From the NCBI RefSeq assembly GCF_000981585.1, contig NZ_LN831776.1, positions 6,887,216 to 6,951,215 on the forward strand: 64,000 nucleotides of DNA, read 5' to 3'. The DNA is from Paenibacillus riograndensis SBR5. Lineage in GTDB: Bacteria; Bacillota; Bacilli; Paenibacillales; Paenibacillaceae. The notes under the pieces are model-generated. The model was not told the origin of the DNA, ran no database searches, and saw nothing but the letters and a program-made list of their open reading frames with translations. Shown here one piece after another: positions 44,362-53,809 of this stretch (the stretch's first letter is position 1; every line of letters starts with the position of its first letter). The position numbers and the translations under genes are program-made.

Positions 44362-46098
44362 TTATTCATTCCACAGTTTCACACGTTTTTTAACCAGCTC
44401 TTCACGTAAATCTTCTGCCTTCGATACACCGGCTTTATCAAGTTCTCCCATGTAGGCATCCCAAACTTTATCAAAATCAGCCGGTTTGGACAGGATAGCT
44501 TCTGGAATACGTTTCCAGGTAATATCCTTCAGCTTGTTGTCAAGCACAACAATTTCGCTGTCGCCAGGGATAGTGATGTTCCAGGCAGCGCCCCAAGGCT
44601 TAACCTTGAATTCATCTTCGCTTGGAAACAAATCTTTCCAGGTGTTGGCTTTGTAGGCCGCCAGTGTTTCTTTCTCTACTTTATTGTAGCCTGCTGTAAC
44701 TTGCTCAGGGAAACGGGTGGTATAGTAGCTGCCGGTCGGATCCAATACGCCGTCGCCATAGTGAGCGCTAAGCAGTGCGTAGCTGGAGCCGACATTTCCC
44801 AGTCCGGTTTCCTTTTGGAAATTGGTGGTGTCATTATATTTACGGTTATTTACATCTTCAGGGATGACGCGTTTGCCGTCAACAACGTTGTAGTGCTTGC
44901 CTTCGATCCCCCAGTTAATCAGCACTTGGCCTTCATCCGAAGCCAGGTAGTCCAGGAATTTAATGGCACGCACCGGATCTTTAGCATCTACGCTGATCCC
45001 GACTCCGTTGCCGGCCATAAAGCCTGTAGGCCAGAAGGAAGTATCCTTGTACTCCTCAGACAAGGTCACAGGGAAGTGTGCATATCCTTGATCCAGCTTG
45101 CCTGCAGCTTTCAGTGCTTTTTCTCCGTCTCCGTAACCCCAGTCTTGGTCAATCAGACCAATGACACGGCCTGTAGCAATCTTGGCTTTGTACTGGTCAT
45201 ATTTCTGAACGAAGCTCTCCGGATCAAGCAAACCGATGTCGTTCATATGGTTCAGCCAGCGGAAATATTCTTTCTCGGCCGGACGGCGGAAGTGATAGGT
45301 CACTTCTTGCGTATCAATATCAATCGCATATTCTCCATCATCAGGGGAACCTGTAGTAATGAAAGCCGGGTTGGTCACTGTAATGTACATGTACCAGTCA
45401 TCTGCATTCAGAGTCATACCGATGTTTTTGTTGCCGTTCTCATCGGTCGGATGTTTTTCAAGGTAAGCCTTGATGACGTTTTCATAATCCTGAACGGTCT
45501 TGATTTCCGGATAACCGGCTTCTTTAACGGCACGGTGCTGAAGTTCAAAGCCGCCGCCTGCATCAAAATATTTGTTATCCACACCTGCATAGGTAGGAAT
45601 AGCATATATCGCATGGTCATCATCACTGTAACGTGAACGTTTCAGGCCTTCTTCGCCAAGCACTTTTTTGATGTTGGGAGCATATTTATCAATCAGGTCC
45701 GTAAGATCCAGCATTGCGCCTGCATCCACGAGCTTGCTGATGTCAGTCTTGGCACTGATCAGATCGGGATATTCACCGCTGGCAGCGATCAGGGCTACTT
45801 TTTGTTGGGGATCACCGACTGCAAATTCCGCTTCTAGGGTCACACCTGTCTTTTCGGTAAGAACCTTCCCCACTTCATCCTGCATTCCTGTCCAGTTCGG
45901 GTTAGGGTCTGCACTGAAGTAAGTCATGGTCAGTGGAGAAGTATCCTCAGCCTTGTTGGCATTGTTTCCCGTATTCGCGGCATTTCCGGCTGCGTTATTC
46001 CCGTTATTACCGCCGCAGCCGGCGAGCAAGCCGAGCAGCATAACAGAAGTGAGCGTAATCGCCGATGCTTTGGCTTTTATTTGTCTATTCCTTGCCAT
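44362..46098 (-). CDS. Extracellular sugar-binding lipoprotein, LplA-like
   Basis: A 578-residue solute-binding protein. The signal peptide ends in a lipobox (LLGLLAGC, Cys about residue 28), followed by a Gly/Asn-rich linker (GNNGNNAAGNAANTGNN). The binding domain is the large LplA/YtcQ type seen beside YesMN systems (TMTYFSADPNPNW; AGNGVGISVDAKDPVRAIKF). It would capture an oligosaccharide for LplB/LplC. AAGGAGGG precedes the ATG. It is the third gene in lplB-lplC-lplA-GH95. Substrate by context: a fucosylated glycan. Confidence 0.87.
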   Translation of the reverse strand: MARNRQIKAKASAITLTSVMLLGLLAGCGGNNGNNAAGNAANTGNNANKAEDTSPLTMTYFSADPNPNWTGMQDEVGKVLTEKTGVTLEAEFAVGDPQQKVALIAASGEYPDLISAKTDISKLVDAGAMLDLTDLIDKYAPNIKKVLGEEGLKRSRYSDDDHAIYAIPTYAGVDNKYFDAGGGFELQHRAVKEAGYPEIKTVQDYENVIKAYLEKHPTDENGNKNIGMTLNADDWYMYITVTNPAFITTGSPDDGEYAIDIDTQEVTYHFRRPAEKEYFRWLNHMNDIGLLDPESFVQKYDQYKAKIATGRVIGLIDQDWGYGDGEKALKAAGKLDQGYAHFPVTLSEEYKDTSFWPTGFMAGNGVGISVDAKDPVRAIKFLDYLASDEGQVLINWGIEGKHYNVVDGKRVIPEDVNNRKYNDTTNFQKETGLGNVGSSYALLSAHYGDGVLDPTGSYYTTRFPEQVTAGYNKVEKETLAAYKANTWKDLFPSEDEFKVKPWGAAWNITIPGDSEIVVLDNKLKDITWKRIPEAILSKPADFDKVWDAYMGELDKAGVSKAEDLREELVKKRVKLWNE

Positions 46099-46247
46099 GA
46101 ATGAAACCCTCCTTAAAATTGTTAATCTATCGTATCACAGGTAAATGCCTGTTAATACCTTGTCCAAATGCGGTTTGCTGCAGGAAAACGGATATATCCC
46201 GGAGTAAATGACAGGGGAGACCTGCTCCCCTGCAACTGAAAATGTGA

Positions 46248-47153
46248 CTAGCTCTTCACGGCTCCAAGCGTCATGCCTTTGACGAAATATTTCTGAATAA
46301 ACGGATAGACCATCAGGATGGGCACTGTTACAACAATCGTAATCGCCATCTTGAGCGACTCCGGGGAGACCTGATTGGATGCCATTGAAGCAATATTGGA
46401 GCGGTAATCGCCGTTATTGCCGCTGGTTGTAGTCTGCAGGACCTTCATCAGCTCATATTGCAGCGTGGTCAGATGAGGGCTGGACCCGTTATACAGATAC
46501 GTATCAAACCAGGCATTCCATTGGCCCACGGCCAGGAACAGCGAGATGGTCGCCAGCGCCGGCTTCAAAAGCGGCAAAATGACACGCAAGTAGATCGTGA
46601 AATCATTGGCCCCGTCCAGCTTCGCGGATTCCTGCAGCGCATAAGGCAAGCCGTCGATAAAGGAGCGGATAACGAACACATTGAAGGCACTAACCAGACC
46701 GGGAACAATGTAGACTGCAAAAGAGTTCATCATGCCCAGATCCTTAACCAGCATGTAAACCGGGATCATACCTCCGGATATATACATGGTCATCGCCAGA
46801 AATGTCGAAACGAACTTGCGGCCTTGAAAGTCCGGACGGCTGACGGTGAATGCCAGCATGGAGGCGCTGATCAACCCGAGCAGGGTTCCGGCGACGGTCC
46901 GTAAAGCGGATATCTTGAACCCTGTGACCAGCCCCGAGAAGGTGAAAATTTTCAAATAATTGTCCCAGGTAAATTCCCGGGGATAGATTGTGATGCCGCC
47001 GCGTACACTGTCCACTGAATCATTCAGCGAGATCGCAAGCACATTTAGAAAAGGGTATATCGTGACCACAATCACGATTAGTACCACGAGATATACGATG
47101 AAATCAAAAATCCGGTCTGCCCACGACTTTCCTGTAAGAGCTGTATTTCCCAC
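46248..47153 (-). CDS. Carbohydrate ABC transporter permease, LplC/YtcP-like
   Basis: A 301-residue permease with six membrane segments and the EAA loop (QESAKLDGANDFTIYLRVILP) about residues 190-210. It is the CUT1-type second permease of an Lpl-like importer. The start is GTG, with AAAGGAG nine bases upstream. No ATPase gene is in the cluster. Confidence 0.87.
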   Translation of the reverse strand: MGNTALTGKSWADRIFDFIVYLVVLIVIVVTIYPFLNVLAISLNDSVDSVRGGITIYPREFTWDNYLKIFTFSGLVTGFKISALRTVAGTLLGLISASMLAFTVSRPDFQGRKFVSTFLAMTMYISGGMIPVYMLVKDLGMMNSFAVYIVPGLVSAFNVFVIRSFIDGLPYALQESAKLDGANDFTIYLRVILPLLKPALATISLFLAVGQWNAWFDTYLYNGSSPHLTTLQYELMKVLQTTTSGNNGDYRSNIASMASNQVSPESLKMAITIVVTVPILMVYPFIQKYFVKGMTLGAVKS

Positions 47154-47218
47154 AATAATATTCTCCTTTCACGAAAAGGCAATTTGCCGCCACGATTGGT
47201 TAAAGGGACCTTGTCTAT

Positions 47219-48199
47219 TTACAGAAGGCTCTCTTTGGTTGTGCGTTTGAAGATTCCATTAATCGTAAACAGCAGAATTACACTGATCACAGAGTTGAAT
47301 ATATTGATCGCGGTACCGTAGGAATATCTCGCCATGCCCAGCCCGTATTTCAGAGAGTACAGATCGAGCACCTGCGAATAATCGGTAACGAGGTTGTTCT
47401 GAAGTAAAAATTGCTTCTCAAAGCCGATATTAAGCAAGTTCCCAATCGACATGATCAGCAGAACGATAATGGTCGGGCGGATACCCGGCAGTGTAATATG
47501 CCATACCTGGCGGAGCCTGCTGGCACCGTCCACCCGGGACGCTTCGTAGAGCTCAGGTCCGATACCCGAAATAGCCGCAAGATAAATGATCGCGTTCCAT
47601 CCGGTTTCTTTCCACACATCCGATAAGGTAACGATTCCCCAGAAGAGATGGCCCTGGGCCATAAACTGGATAGGCGAGTCTATAAACCCTATTCCTAACA
47701 GGATATCGTTTACAAGACCATTTTCACTGGACAGCATTTTGGTTACAATACCGGCCGCAACCACCCATGATACAAAGTGGGGCAGATACGAGACGGTCTG
47801 AGCAAACCGTTTGAAAATGCCGAGGCGGACCTCATTAAGCAAAATGGCAAACGTTATCGGAAAAATAAAGCCTGCGACCAGGCCCATTCCGCTCATCGCC
47901 AGCGTATTGCGCAGCGCCAGAAGGAATTGCGAATCGCTGAACAGCGTCTTAAAGTGGTCGAAGCCCACCCATTCTTGTTCAAAAAAGCCGCGTGCGGGCT
48001 TGTACTTCTGGAACGCCATCGTCCAGCCCCATAACGGCAGATAGCTGAAGACGAATGCCCAGATTACAAAGGGGATCGACATCATCCATAAATACTTCTG
48101 ATTCTTAAAGTTTCTCCAAAACCGTCCTCCTGAAGCAGGCTTTTTGTTGCGTTTTCGGGTATCCGGCGGGATTGGAGCAGTTGCTGTGTCCGCTTTCAT
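47219..48199 (-). CDS. Carbohydrate ABC transporter permease, LplB/YteP-like
   Basis: A 326-residue permease: a basic, Pro/Lys-rich cytosolic N-terminus (about 1-30), then six membrane segments with the EAA loop (YEASRVDGASRLRQVWHITLPG) about residues 215-235. It resembles LplB/YteP, partner of LplC in uptake of complex sugars. GGAGGGGG precedes the ATG. It is the first gene of the importer-GH95 operon, directly after a copy of the dispersed element. Confidence 0.87.
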   Translation of the reverse strand: MKADTATAPIPPDTRKRNKKPASGGRFWRNFKNQKYLWMMSIPFVIWAFVFSYLPLWGWTMAFQKYKPARGFFEQEWVGFDHFKTLFSDSQFLLALRNTLAMSGMGLVAGFIFPITFAILLNEVRLGIFKRFAQTVSYLPHFVSWVVAAGIVTKMLSSENGLVNDILLGIGFIDSPIQFMAQGHLFWGIVTLSDVWKETGWNAIIYLAAISGIGPELYEASRVDGASRLRQVWHITLPGIRPTIIVLLIMSIGNLLNIGFEKQFLLQNNLVTDYSQVLDLYSLKYGLGMARYSYGTAINIFNSVISVILLFTINGIFKRTTKESLL

Positions 48200-48310
48200 A
48201 AAGCCCCCTCCTCTCTATGTCTATTATTCTAGAACGCTGTAAGCGATTGCAGTACCCTATAAATTTGATCTAAAATCAGATAGAAATTAGAGATTTGAGA
48301 ACGCCCCCCC

Positions 48311-48518
48311 GTGAACCCTACGGCAACTCTTTATGTGGAAAAAGGGACACTAATTTGCCGGAGTACCCTATCCTCGGGCAGATGAAGTGGAAAAAGGGAC
48401 ACTAATTCAGCTCATTTTGCCATTGGACAAGAAAAGTGGCCCAATTAAGTTTACTTTTTCCACTTAAAGCTCAGGATTTTTTAATTTCCGGAATAATAAG
48501 TTCCCTTTTTCCAACTAG
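48311..48518. repeat. Dispersed nested-inverted element, copy D
   Basis: Forward units 48333-48355 and 48384-48407; reverse units 48442-48465 and 48493-48517. It is very similar to copy C over more than 200 bp including flanks. It sits between the lplB promoter region and the yesN terminator in the 429-bp gap 48200-48628; nothing else stands out there apart from that terminator. Confidence 0.9.
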
Positions 48519-48574
48519 CACCTGCGTAGAAGCCGGTAAACAAGTGTTAGTTGGAATTAGGATAAGTATCTTTC

Positions 48575-48615
48575 AAAAAAAGCAGCCCGGCTGAAAGAGC
48601 CGGACCGCTTTTTTC
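48575..48615 (-). terminator. Terminator of the yesM-yesN operon
   Basis: AAAAGCAGCCCGGCT pairs with AGCCGGACCGCTTTT, with a T-run on the minus strand; it starts 13 bp after the yesN stop. Confidence 0.85.
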
Positions 48616-48628
48616 AATGCAAACGCAC

Positions 48629-50182
48629 TCATTTATTTTTGCGGAAGGAACTTGGGGAGGTCCCGACATATTTACGGAACTTTGCGTTGAAATAATCAGA
48701 GTTCATGTAGCCCACCTTCTCGGCCACTTCATATACCTTCATCCCCTGGGCCAGAAACTCTTTGGCTTTCTCAATCCGCACCTTATCCAGGTACGTGTTG
48801 AAATACTCGCCGGTGGTATTCTTGAACATCTTGCCCAGATAGGCACTGTTATAACTGAACAGCTCGGATAACGTCTCCAGCTTCAGGTTCTCGTTATACC
48901 TGCGCTGGATCAGCTCCGTAATTTTCTTGATCTCGTTCCCCTTGACGCCGCTGGTCATCTGCCCTGCGATCTCAGCCAGAAAGGCGACGGATTGCTCCTG
49001 AAGATCCTCAAGATAATGGCTCTGGTACAGCTCTCCAATCGGCGGAAAGTGCTTGACTGTATTATTGCGGATCTCCGGGTATACCGGCTCCAGCCTAGCT
49101 AATACCGTGCTGAGAATGCGCACGAAGGTGTCTTTGATCTGCTGCTCCTCTCCGCCTGCGGCGATCAGTCCGGCGCTGATCGCCTGTACCAGCGGCTCAA
49201 TGGCCGCCCGGCTCCCGGTTTCGACGGCCAGCAGCAGACGGCTCTCCGCATCCGTCACCTGCTCTGTATCCGCTTCCCCGGAATCAGGGAACAACATGCC
49301 TGATGGATCTGCAGTAAGCATCATTCCTTTGCGATAAAAGAAGGCCCGCCGCAATAAGTCACGCGCCGCATTGAACGATTCCGCTGCTTCTTCCGGCCGG
49401 GGAACCGCCCCTCCCGCAGCAGCGGTGAAGTTGAACCCGCATGGGCAGATCAGCCCGGCGAGTTCTTCAATCAAGCGCTCCCGGCGCATCCCATCCTGCA
49501 GCGGCTCCTTCAGCAGCAGGCCGATATACGGCGGCAGCGTAAAAAACAGCCGGTCTCCGCTGCCGGAGAAATGCTGCTCCACAGCAGCAATGATCTTCCG
49601 TTCTTCCTCTTCGATGGCATGGGCAGGCGCAAGCAGCTCTATCAGAACCACCTCCACACGGCCGGGCGTAAGGCCAAGCGCAGCAGCCTGCTTGCCCGGA
49701 TCATCCGCCCCGGACTCTTCTGCCGGCGGCTGCAGCAATGCACGCAGCAGACTCTCCCGGTTGCGGGTGGGCTCCTCTTCGTTCCAGCGGCTGAAGCGGT
49801 CTTCCCGGTCAATGGTTTCCCGCAGCTCCTTCAGGAGGGAGATCATCTCCTCCTCATCCACCGGTTTCAGCAAATACCCGTCGATCCGGTAGCCAATCGC
49901 CCGCTTCGCATAATCAAAATCGGCATGCCCGCTTAAGATCAGCACATGGCTTGTCGAGCCTTCGTTCCGAAGCTCACCGATCAGCTCCAGCCCGTCCATT
50001 CCGGGCATGCGGATATCCACCACAATCAGCTCGGGATCATGGATATGGTATTTTTCAAGGGCTTGCAAGCCATTAGCCGCTGTGGCCACTACTGTAAATC
50101 CCAACTGTCCCCATGGAATCAAAGCTCTCAGGCCTTCACGCAGCTTGGGCTCATCATCCACAATCAGCACTTTAATCATCAT
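48629..50182 (-). CDS. YesN-like response regulator, REC-AraC
   Basis: A 517-residue regulator: receiver domain (1-120, phospho-Asp in LIVVDIRMPGMDG, Lys in GYLLKPVDEEE), a long middle region, and a C-terminal AraC-type DNA-binding domain with two helix-turn-helices (KLETLSELFSYNSAYLGKMF and KVYEVAEKVGYMNSDYFNAKF). It is the partner of the adjacent YesM-like kinase; its ATG overlaps that gene's stop (ATGA). By position it probably activates the lplB-lplC-lplA-GH95 operon located just downstream. Confidence 0.88.
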   Translation of the reverse strand: MMIKVLIVDDEPKLREGLRALIPWGQLGFTVVATAANGLQALEKYHIHDPELIVVDIRMPGMDGLELIGELRNEGSTSHVLILSGHADFDYAKRAIGYRIDGYLLKPVDEEEMISLLKELRETIDREDRFSRWNEEEPTRNRESLLRALLQPPAEESGADDPGKQAAALGLTPGRVEVVLIELLAPAHAIEEEERKIIAAVEQHFSGSGDRLFFTLPPYIGLLLKEPLQDGMRRERLIEELAGLICPCGFNFTAAAGGAVPRPEEAAESFNAARDLLRRAFFYRKGMMLTADPSGMLFPDSGEADTEQVTDAESRLLLAVETGSRAAIEPLVQAISAGLIAAGGEEQQIKDTFVRILSTVLARLEPVYPEIRNNTVKHFPPIGELYQSHYLEDLQEQSVAFLAEIAGQMTSGVKGNEIKKITELIQRRYNENLKLETLSELFSYNSAYLGKMFKNTTGEYFNTYLDKVRIEKAKEFLAQGMKVYEVAEKVGYMNSDYFNAKFRKYVGTSPSSFRKNK

Positions 50183-51963
50183 TTTGCAACCTCCATTGGG
50201 ATGCGGAAGGAGATCCTGGTGCCTTCGTCCGGATGGCTTTCGATCGTCAGTCCGTACTTCTCACCATAGGACAGCTTTAAGCGGTCATGCACATTGCGCA
50301 GACCAATCCTTGCCCCTTCCTGCTCCTCCTGAGTCTCCAGCGTACTCCGTACCTGCTCCAGCCTGTCCTGTGTGATTCCTACTCCGTTATCCGTAATCGT
50401 AAATACGGCATGCTCCTGCTCATACCGGATCTCCACCGTCACCACCGCCCCTTCCAGGGTGTTGTCCAATCCATGAATGACCGCATTCTCCACAAGCGGC
50501 TGAATGATCAGCGGCGGCATGGAGAGAGATTCTATGGCCGGGTCTACGATAAAATGATATTTTAACCGCTCTTCATAGCGGAATTGCTGAATCTCCAAGT
50601 AACATCTGACCATATCCAGTTCCTGCTTCAGTGTAACCTTACTGCGCCCGACTTCAAGGCTGCTGCGCATCATTTGGCCGAGAAGGCGGACAACCCTGGC
50701 AATTTCCTGCTGGTTTTTCATATGGGCTTCCATTCGGATCGACTCCAGCGCATTGAATAAAAAATGAGGGTTGATCTGGCTCGCCAGCATTTTGAAGCGG
50801 ATATCATTCTGCTTCTGCTGCAGCAGGCTGTTCTGCTCATTAGATACCTGCACTTCAAGCATCAGATCATGGATACTGCGCACCATGGAATTGAACTGCC
50901 GCGCGAGCAGCGCAATCTCATCCTTGCCGTCAATTTGCAGAGAGGTGTCAAAATCCCCTGTGCCCACCCGGTTGATATGCTTGCTGAGATGCAGCAGACG
51001 CCGGGAGAAGAGCGAAGAAAAGCTGAAAATCAGCAGGAAAGCCAATACTACGCTGATGGCGATGACCGAAAGCGCCAGCCGGATAATCCGGTTGGGTTCT
51101 TTGACAATGCTGTCAATGGAAAAGACTGAGACGACCCTTAGGGCGTTGCGGCTGGCCTGCGGACTCAGCTCATCAATCACAATTTGGGACGGCTCCCCCT
51201 CCACTACTGCCTCATAGCTGCCGCTCCCCCGCCCCAGCAGTTTGGTATCAAATGAGATATCGGCCAATGTCTTGCCTTCCCGTTCTTTCCGGTTCGAGGC
51301 AATAATATTGTTCTGGTCATCCACAATCATGGTATCAAATGATTCCTGGTTCAAAATGGACGTCAGCTTATTGCTGTTGACATTGATGACCAGCACTCCG
51401 GTTTTGCTGGACCCCTCCAGCTCTATTTTGCGGACAAGACTTAAATACTTGTGGTGATCCCGCTCGTCTTCAATATATTCCCAGCCTACCAACCCCTCAT
51501 ACCGCTGTGCGCGCTGATACCACTCGCTCTCTTTAATGGCCGGTGAAGGGTTAATCAGCTCCCAGTTATTAAGCAGTGAGGAGTTGTCCGTATATAGACG
51601 AATATTGCTGATCTCCGAATACAGCCGTATGTATTCCCGCACGTCTGTATAGTCCTGGTAAGCCTTCACCACTTCATAAATACTCTCATATTTTCGGACA
51701 GCCAATCGTTTCAGCCGGGTATCGTTGTTCAACCGGTAGGAAATATCCTGGGAGACACCAATAACCTCTTCCGTTCTTTTGCGGACCCGGTCTACGTTAG
51801 TGGAGGCTTGCTCCAGGGCATTGTCAAAGGCCATCGTCCTCATCTCAAAAGTCAGATACCCCCCTACCAGCAGCACGGGCAGCAAGGTCACCCCCAAAAA
51901 GGCAAGCAGCAGCTTATTACGGATTTTTATATCATTCATCAATTTGACGAACCAGTGAAACAT
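50179..51963 (-). CDS. YesM-like sensor histidine kinase
   Basis: A 594-residue membrane kinase: TM1 (LLAFLGVTLLPVLLVGGYL, about 17-37), an extracellular sensor region (40-285), TM2 (ALSVIAISVVLAFLLIF, about 285-305), HAMP, the His_kinase motif NPHFLFNALESIRMEA near residue 395 and HATPase (DNGVGITQDR). Kinases of this type sense extracellular sugars or their binding proteins. GGGGAGG lies nine bases before ATG at 51961-51963; an earlier in-frame start lacks a site. Confidence 0.88.
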   Translation of the reverse strand: MFHWFVKLMNDIKIRNKLLLAFLGVTLLPVLLVGGYLTFEMRTMAFDNALEQASTNVDRVRKRTEEVIGVSQDISYRLNNDTRLKRLAVRKYESIYEVVKAYQDYTDVREYIRLYSEISNIRLYTDNSSLLNNWELINPSPAIKESEWYQRAQRYEGLVGWEYIEDERDHHKYLSLVRKIELEGSSKTGVLVINVNSNKLTSILNQESFDTMIVDDQNNIIASNRKEREGKTLADISFDTKLLGRGSGSYEAVVEGEPSQIVIDELSPQASRNALRVVSVFSIDSIVKEPNRIIRLALSVIAISVVLAFLLIFSFSSLFSRRLLHLSKHINRVGTGDFDTSLQIDGKDEIALLARQFNSMVRSIHDLMLEVQVSNEQNSLLQQKQNDIRFKMLASQINPHFLFNALESIRMEAHMKNQQEIARVVRLLGQMMRSSLEVGRSKVTLKQELDMVRCYLEIQQFRYEERLKYHFIVDPAIESLSMPPLIIQPLVENAVIHGLDNTLEGAVVTVEIRYEQEHAVFTITDNGVGITQDRLEQVRSTLETQEEQEGARIGLRNVHDRLKLSYGEKYGLTIESHPDEGTRISFRIPMEVAK

Positions 51964-52052
51964 GGCTTTACGCCTCCCCTGACCCTCTTTTTCCCGGTAA
52001 GGCTCCTCCCTTGGAATACACATACATTACAGAAATTCGCTGAAAACGGCAA

Positions 52053-52086
52053 CAAAAAGCCCTCCGCGCGTAGCGAAAGGCTCTTG
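52053..52086 (-). terminator. Terminator of xylB
   Basis: On the minus strand GAGCC-TTTCGC...GCG-GGGCTTTTT forms an imperfect stem followed by a T-run, about 40 bp after xylB. Confidence 0.65.
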
Positions 52087-52123
52087 GGGATAAAGTGAAG
52101 CAGCCATTACAGCACGCGGGAAG

Positions 52124-53620
52124 CTATTTCCGGTAAGCCGCCAGTTTGTCGTTAAGTTCACGGGTTTGGCCGTATACTTGCTGATAGAGATGAAACAATC
52201 CGTTATAGACTTCAGCCTGCTGCGCATTGGGTTTGTACACTTCCGCAGGACGGATGAAGGCCTCTGCGCATTCACTCAGGGAGGCAAACCAGCCGCTGCC
52301 GTAAGCTGCAAGCATTGCCGCCCCCATAGCCGGTCCCTGCTCGCTCTCCAGCTTGATGATCGAGGCATTGAAAATATCCGCCTGCATCTGCAGCCAGGCT
52401 TCATTTTTGGCGCCGCCGCCGATGGCTACAACCTCGGTGATTTCCTTGCCGGAATCACGCACGATATCAATAGATTCACGCAGCGAGAACGTAATCCCCT
52501 CCAGCACCGAACGGGTGAAGTGGGCCAGCGTATGGCCGGCATCCATGCCGATGAAGCTGCCGCGGATATTCGGGTCAGGATGCGGGGTGCGTTCGCCGAC
52601 AATATACGGTGTGAACAACAGGCCGCCGCTGCCGGCCGGAATGGAGTCTACGCCTTGAAGCAGCTCATCAAAGCTTTTATCCCCGGCAAAGGTTTCCTTG
52701 AACCAGGTAAGGCTGTAACCGGCAGCCAGCGTAACGCCCATGATGTAATAGGCATCCTTCTCTCCGTGATTGAAGAAATGCACCTTGCCTTCCAGGTTCA
52801 GATCCTTATTGCTCTCATAAGACAGCACCACCCCGGAAGTGCCGATGCTGCACATGGTCCGGCCTTCGCCAAGAATACCGGCACCAAGTGCGCCGCAGGC
52901 GTTATCTGCGCCGCCGGCGAACACTTTGGTGGAAGGCAGCAGGCCGGAAGCTTCGGCAATCTCAGGCAGCAGTGTGCCGGTCAGATCGAATGATTCCACA
53001 AGCTTCGGACAGAGTGAGAACGGCAAGCCGAAGGCCTCCGCAATTTCGGCGCTCCAGGTTTTGGCACCAACATCCAGCAGCAGCGTACCTGCCGCATCGG
53101 AGTAATCCATGGCATAGTCACCGGTCAGCCGGTAGCGCACATAATCCTTCGGCAACAGGAACAGCGCGGCCTGTGCCAGCACTTCAGGTTCATTCTCCTG
53201 CACCCACAGAATCTTGGGCAGCGTGAAGCCTTCCAGCGCACGGTTTCTGGCAATCCCGATCAGCTTGCTGCCGAGTGTCTGCTCGATCTTCCGGCACTGC
53301 GCCGTAGTCCGGGTATCGTTCCAGAGAATGGCTGGGCGCAGCACCTTGCCTTCACGGTCCACCAGCACCAGCCCGTGCATCTGCCCGGAGAAGCTGATGC
53401 CATCTACCTGCGAAGGGTCCACGCCTGAAACTTCGATCAGACGGCGCAGGCTGACCAGAGTGCCCTGTACCCAATCCTCAGGGTTCTGCTCGCTCCAGTT
53501 CGGCTGCGGACGGCTTAAGGGATACGATTCGGAATGCTCAAAAGCCACCTTCCCCTGCGGGTCTACCAATACTGTCTTTACCGCACTGGTACCAAGATCG
53601 ACACCGATTACATATTTCAT
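52124..53620 (-). CDS. xylB: Xylulokinase XylB
   Basis: A 498-residue FGGY-family kinase converting D-xylulose to xylulose 5-phosphate. Motifs: DLGTSAVKTVLVD (phosphate 1), SGQMHGLVLVD, the catalytic Asp region (DYSDAAGTLLLD), and the C-terminal VVAIGGGAKNEAWLQMQADI. Length is typical. AGGAGGATAACT precedes the ATG, in a leader shared with the glutaredoxin gene. It lies 189 bp after xylA, separated by a terminator-like hairpin, so its level relative to xylA may be lowered. Confidence 0.93.
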   Translation of the reverse strand: MKYVIGVDLGTSAVKTVLVDPQGKVAFEHSESYPLSRPQPNWSEQNPEDWVQGTLVSLRRLIEVSGVDPSQVDGISFSGQMHGLVLVDREGKVLRPAILWNDTRTTAQCRKIEQTLGSKLIGIARNRALEGFTLPKILWVQENEPEVLAQAALFLLPKDYVRYRLTGDYAMDYSDAAGTLLLDVGAKTWSAEIAEAFGLPFSLCPKLVESFDLTGTLLPEIAEASGLLPSTKVFAGGADNACGALGAGILGEGRTMCSIGTSGVVLSYESNKDLNLEGKVHFFNHGEKDAYYIMGVTLAAGYSLTWFKETFAGDKSFDELLQGVDSIPAGSGGLLFTPYIVGERTPHPDPNIRGSFIGMDAGHTLAHFTRSVLEGITFSLRESIDIVRDSGKEITEVVAIGGGAKNEAWLQMQADIFNASIIKLESEQGPAMGAAMLAAYGSGWFASLSECAEAFIRPAEVYKPNAQQAEVYNGLFHLYQQVYGQTRELNDKLAAYRK

Positions 53621-53621
53621 A

Positions 53622-53697
53622 GTTATCCTCCTAAAAGTTTTGCGAGCTTCTGCTTCCTGAATTTACTTCAAGCAAAACCCGCTTCGTAAGCATCTGC
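53622..53697 (-). repeat. Leader repeat ahead of xylB
   Basis: On the minus strand GAAGCGGGTTTTGC...GCAAAACTTTTAGGAGGA ends in the xylB ribosome site. GTTTTG and CAAAAC can pair, placing a stem-loop next to the ribosome site. A similar leader precedes the gene at 58451-58684. Confidence 0.65.
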
Positions 53698-53730
53698 TTA
53701 GTTATATGAAGCGTTGCCTGTCTATTCATC

Positions 53731-53772
53731 AAAAAAGGGGCTGCCGAAGAATGCTCTCTTCAGCAACCCCCG
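53731..53772 (-). terminator. Terminator between xylA and xylB
   Basis: GGGGCTGCCGAAGA pairs with TCTTCAGCAACCCC; six T follow on the minus strand. Confidence 0.85.
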
Positions 53773-53809
53773 TTGCGTTAGTGTTTCAGGCTTGACCTAA
53801 GTCCCGCTC

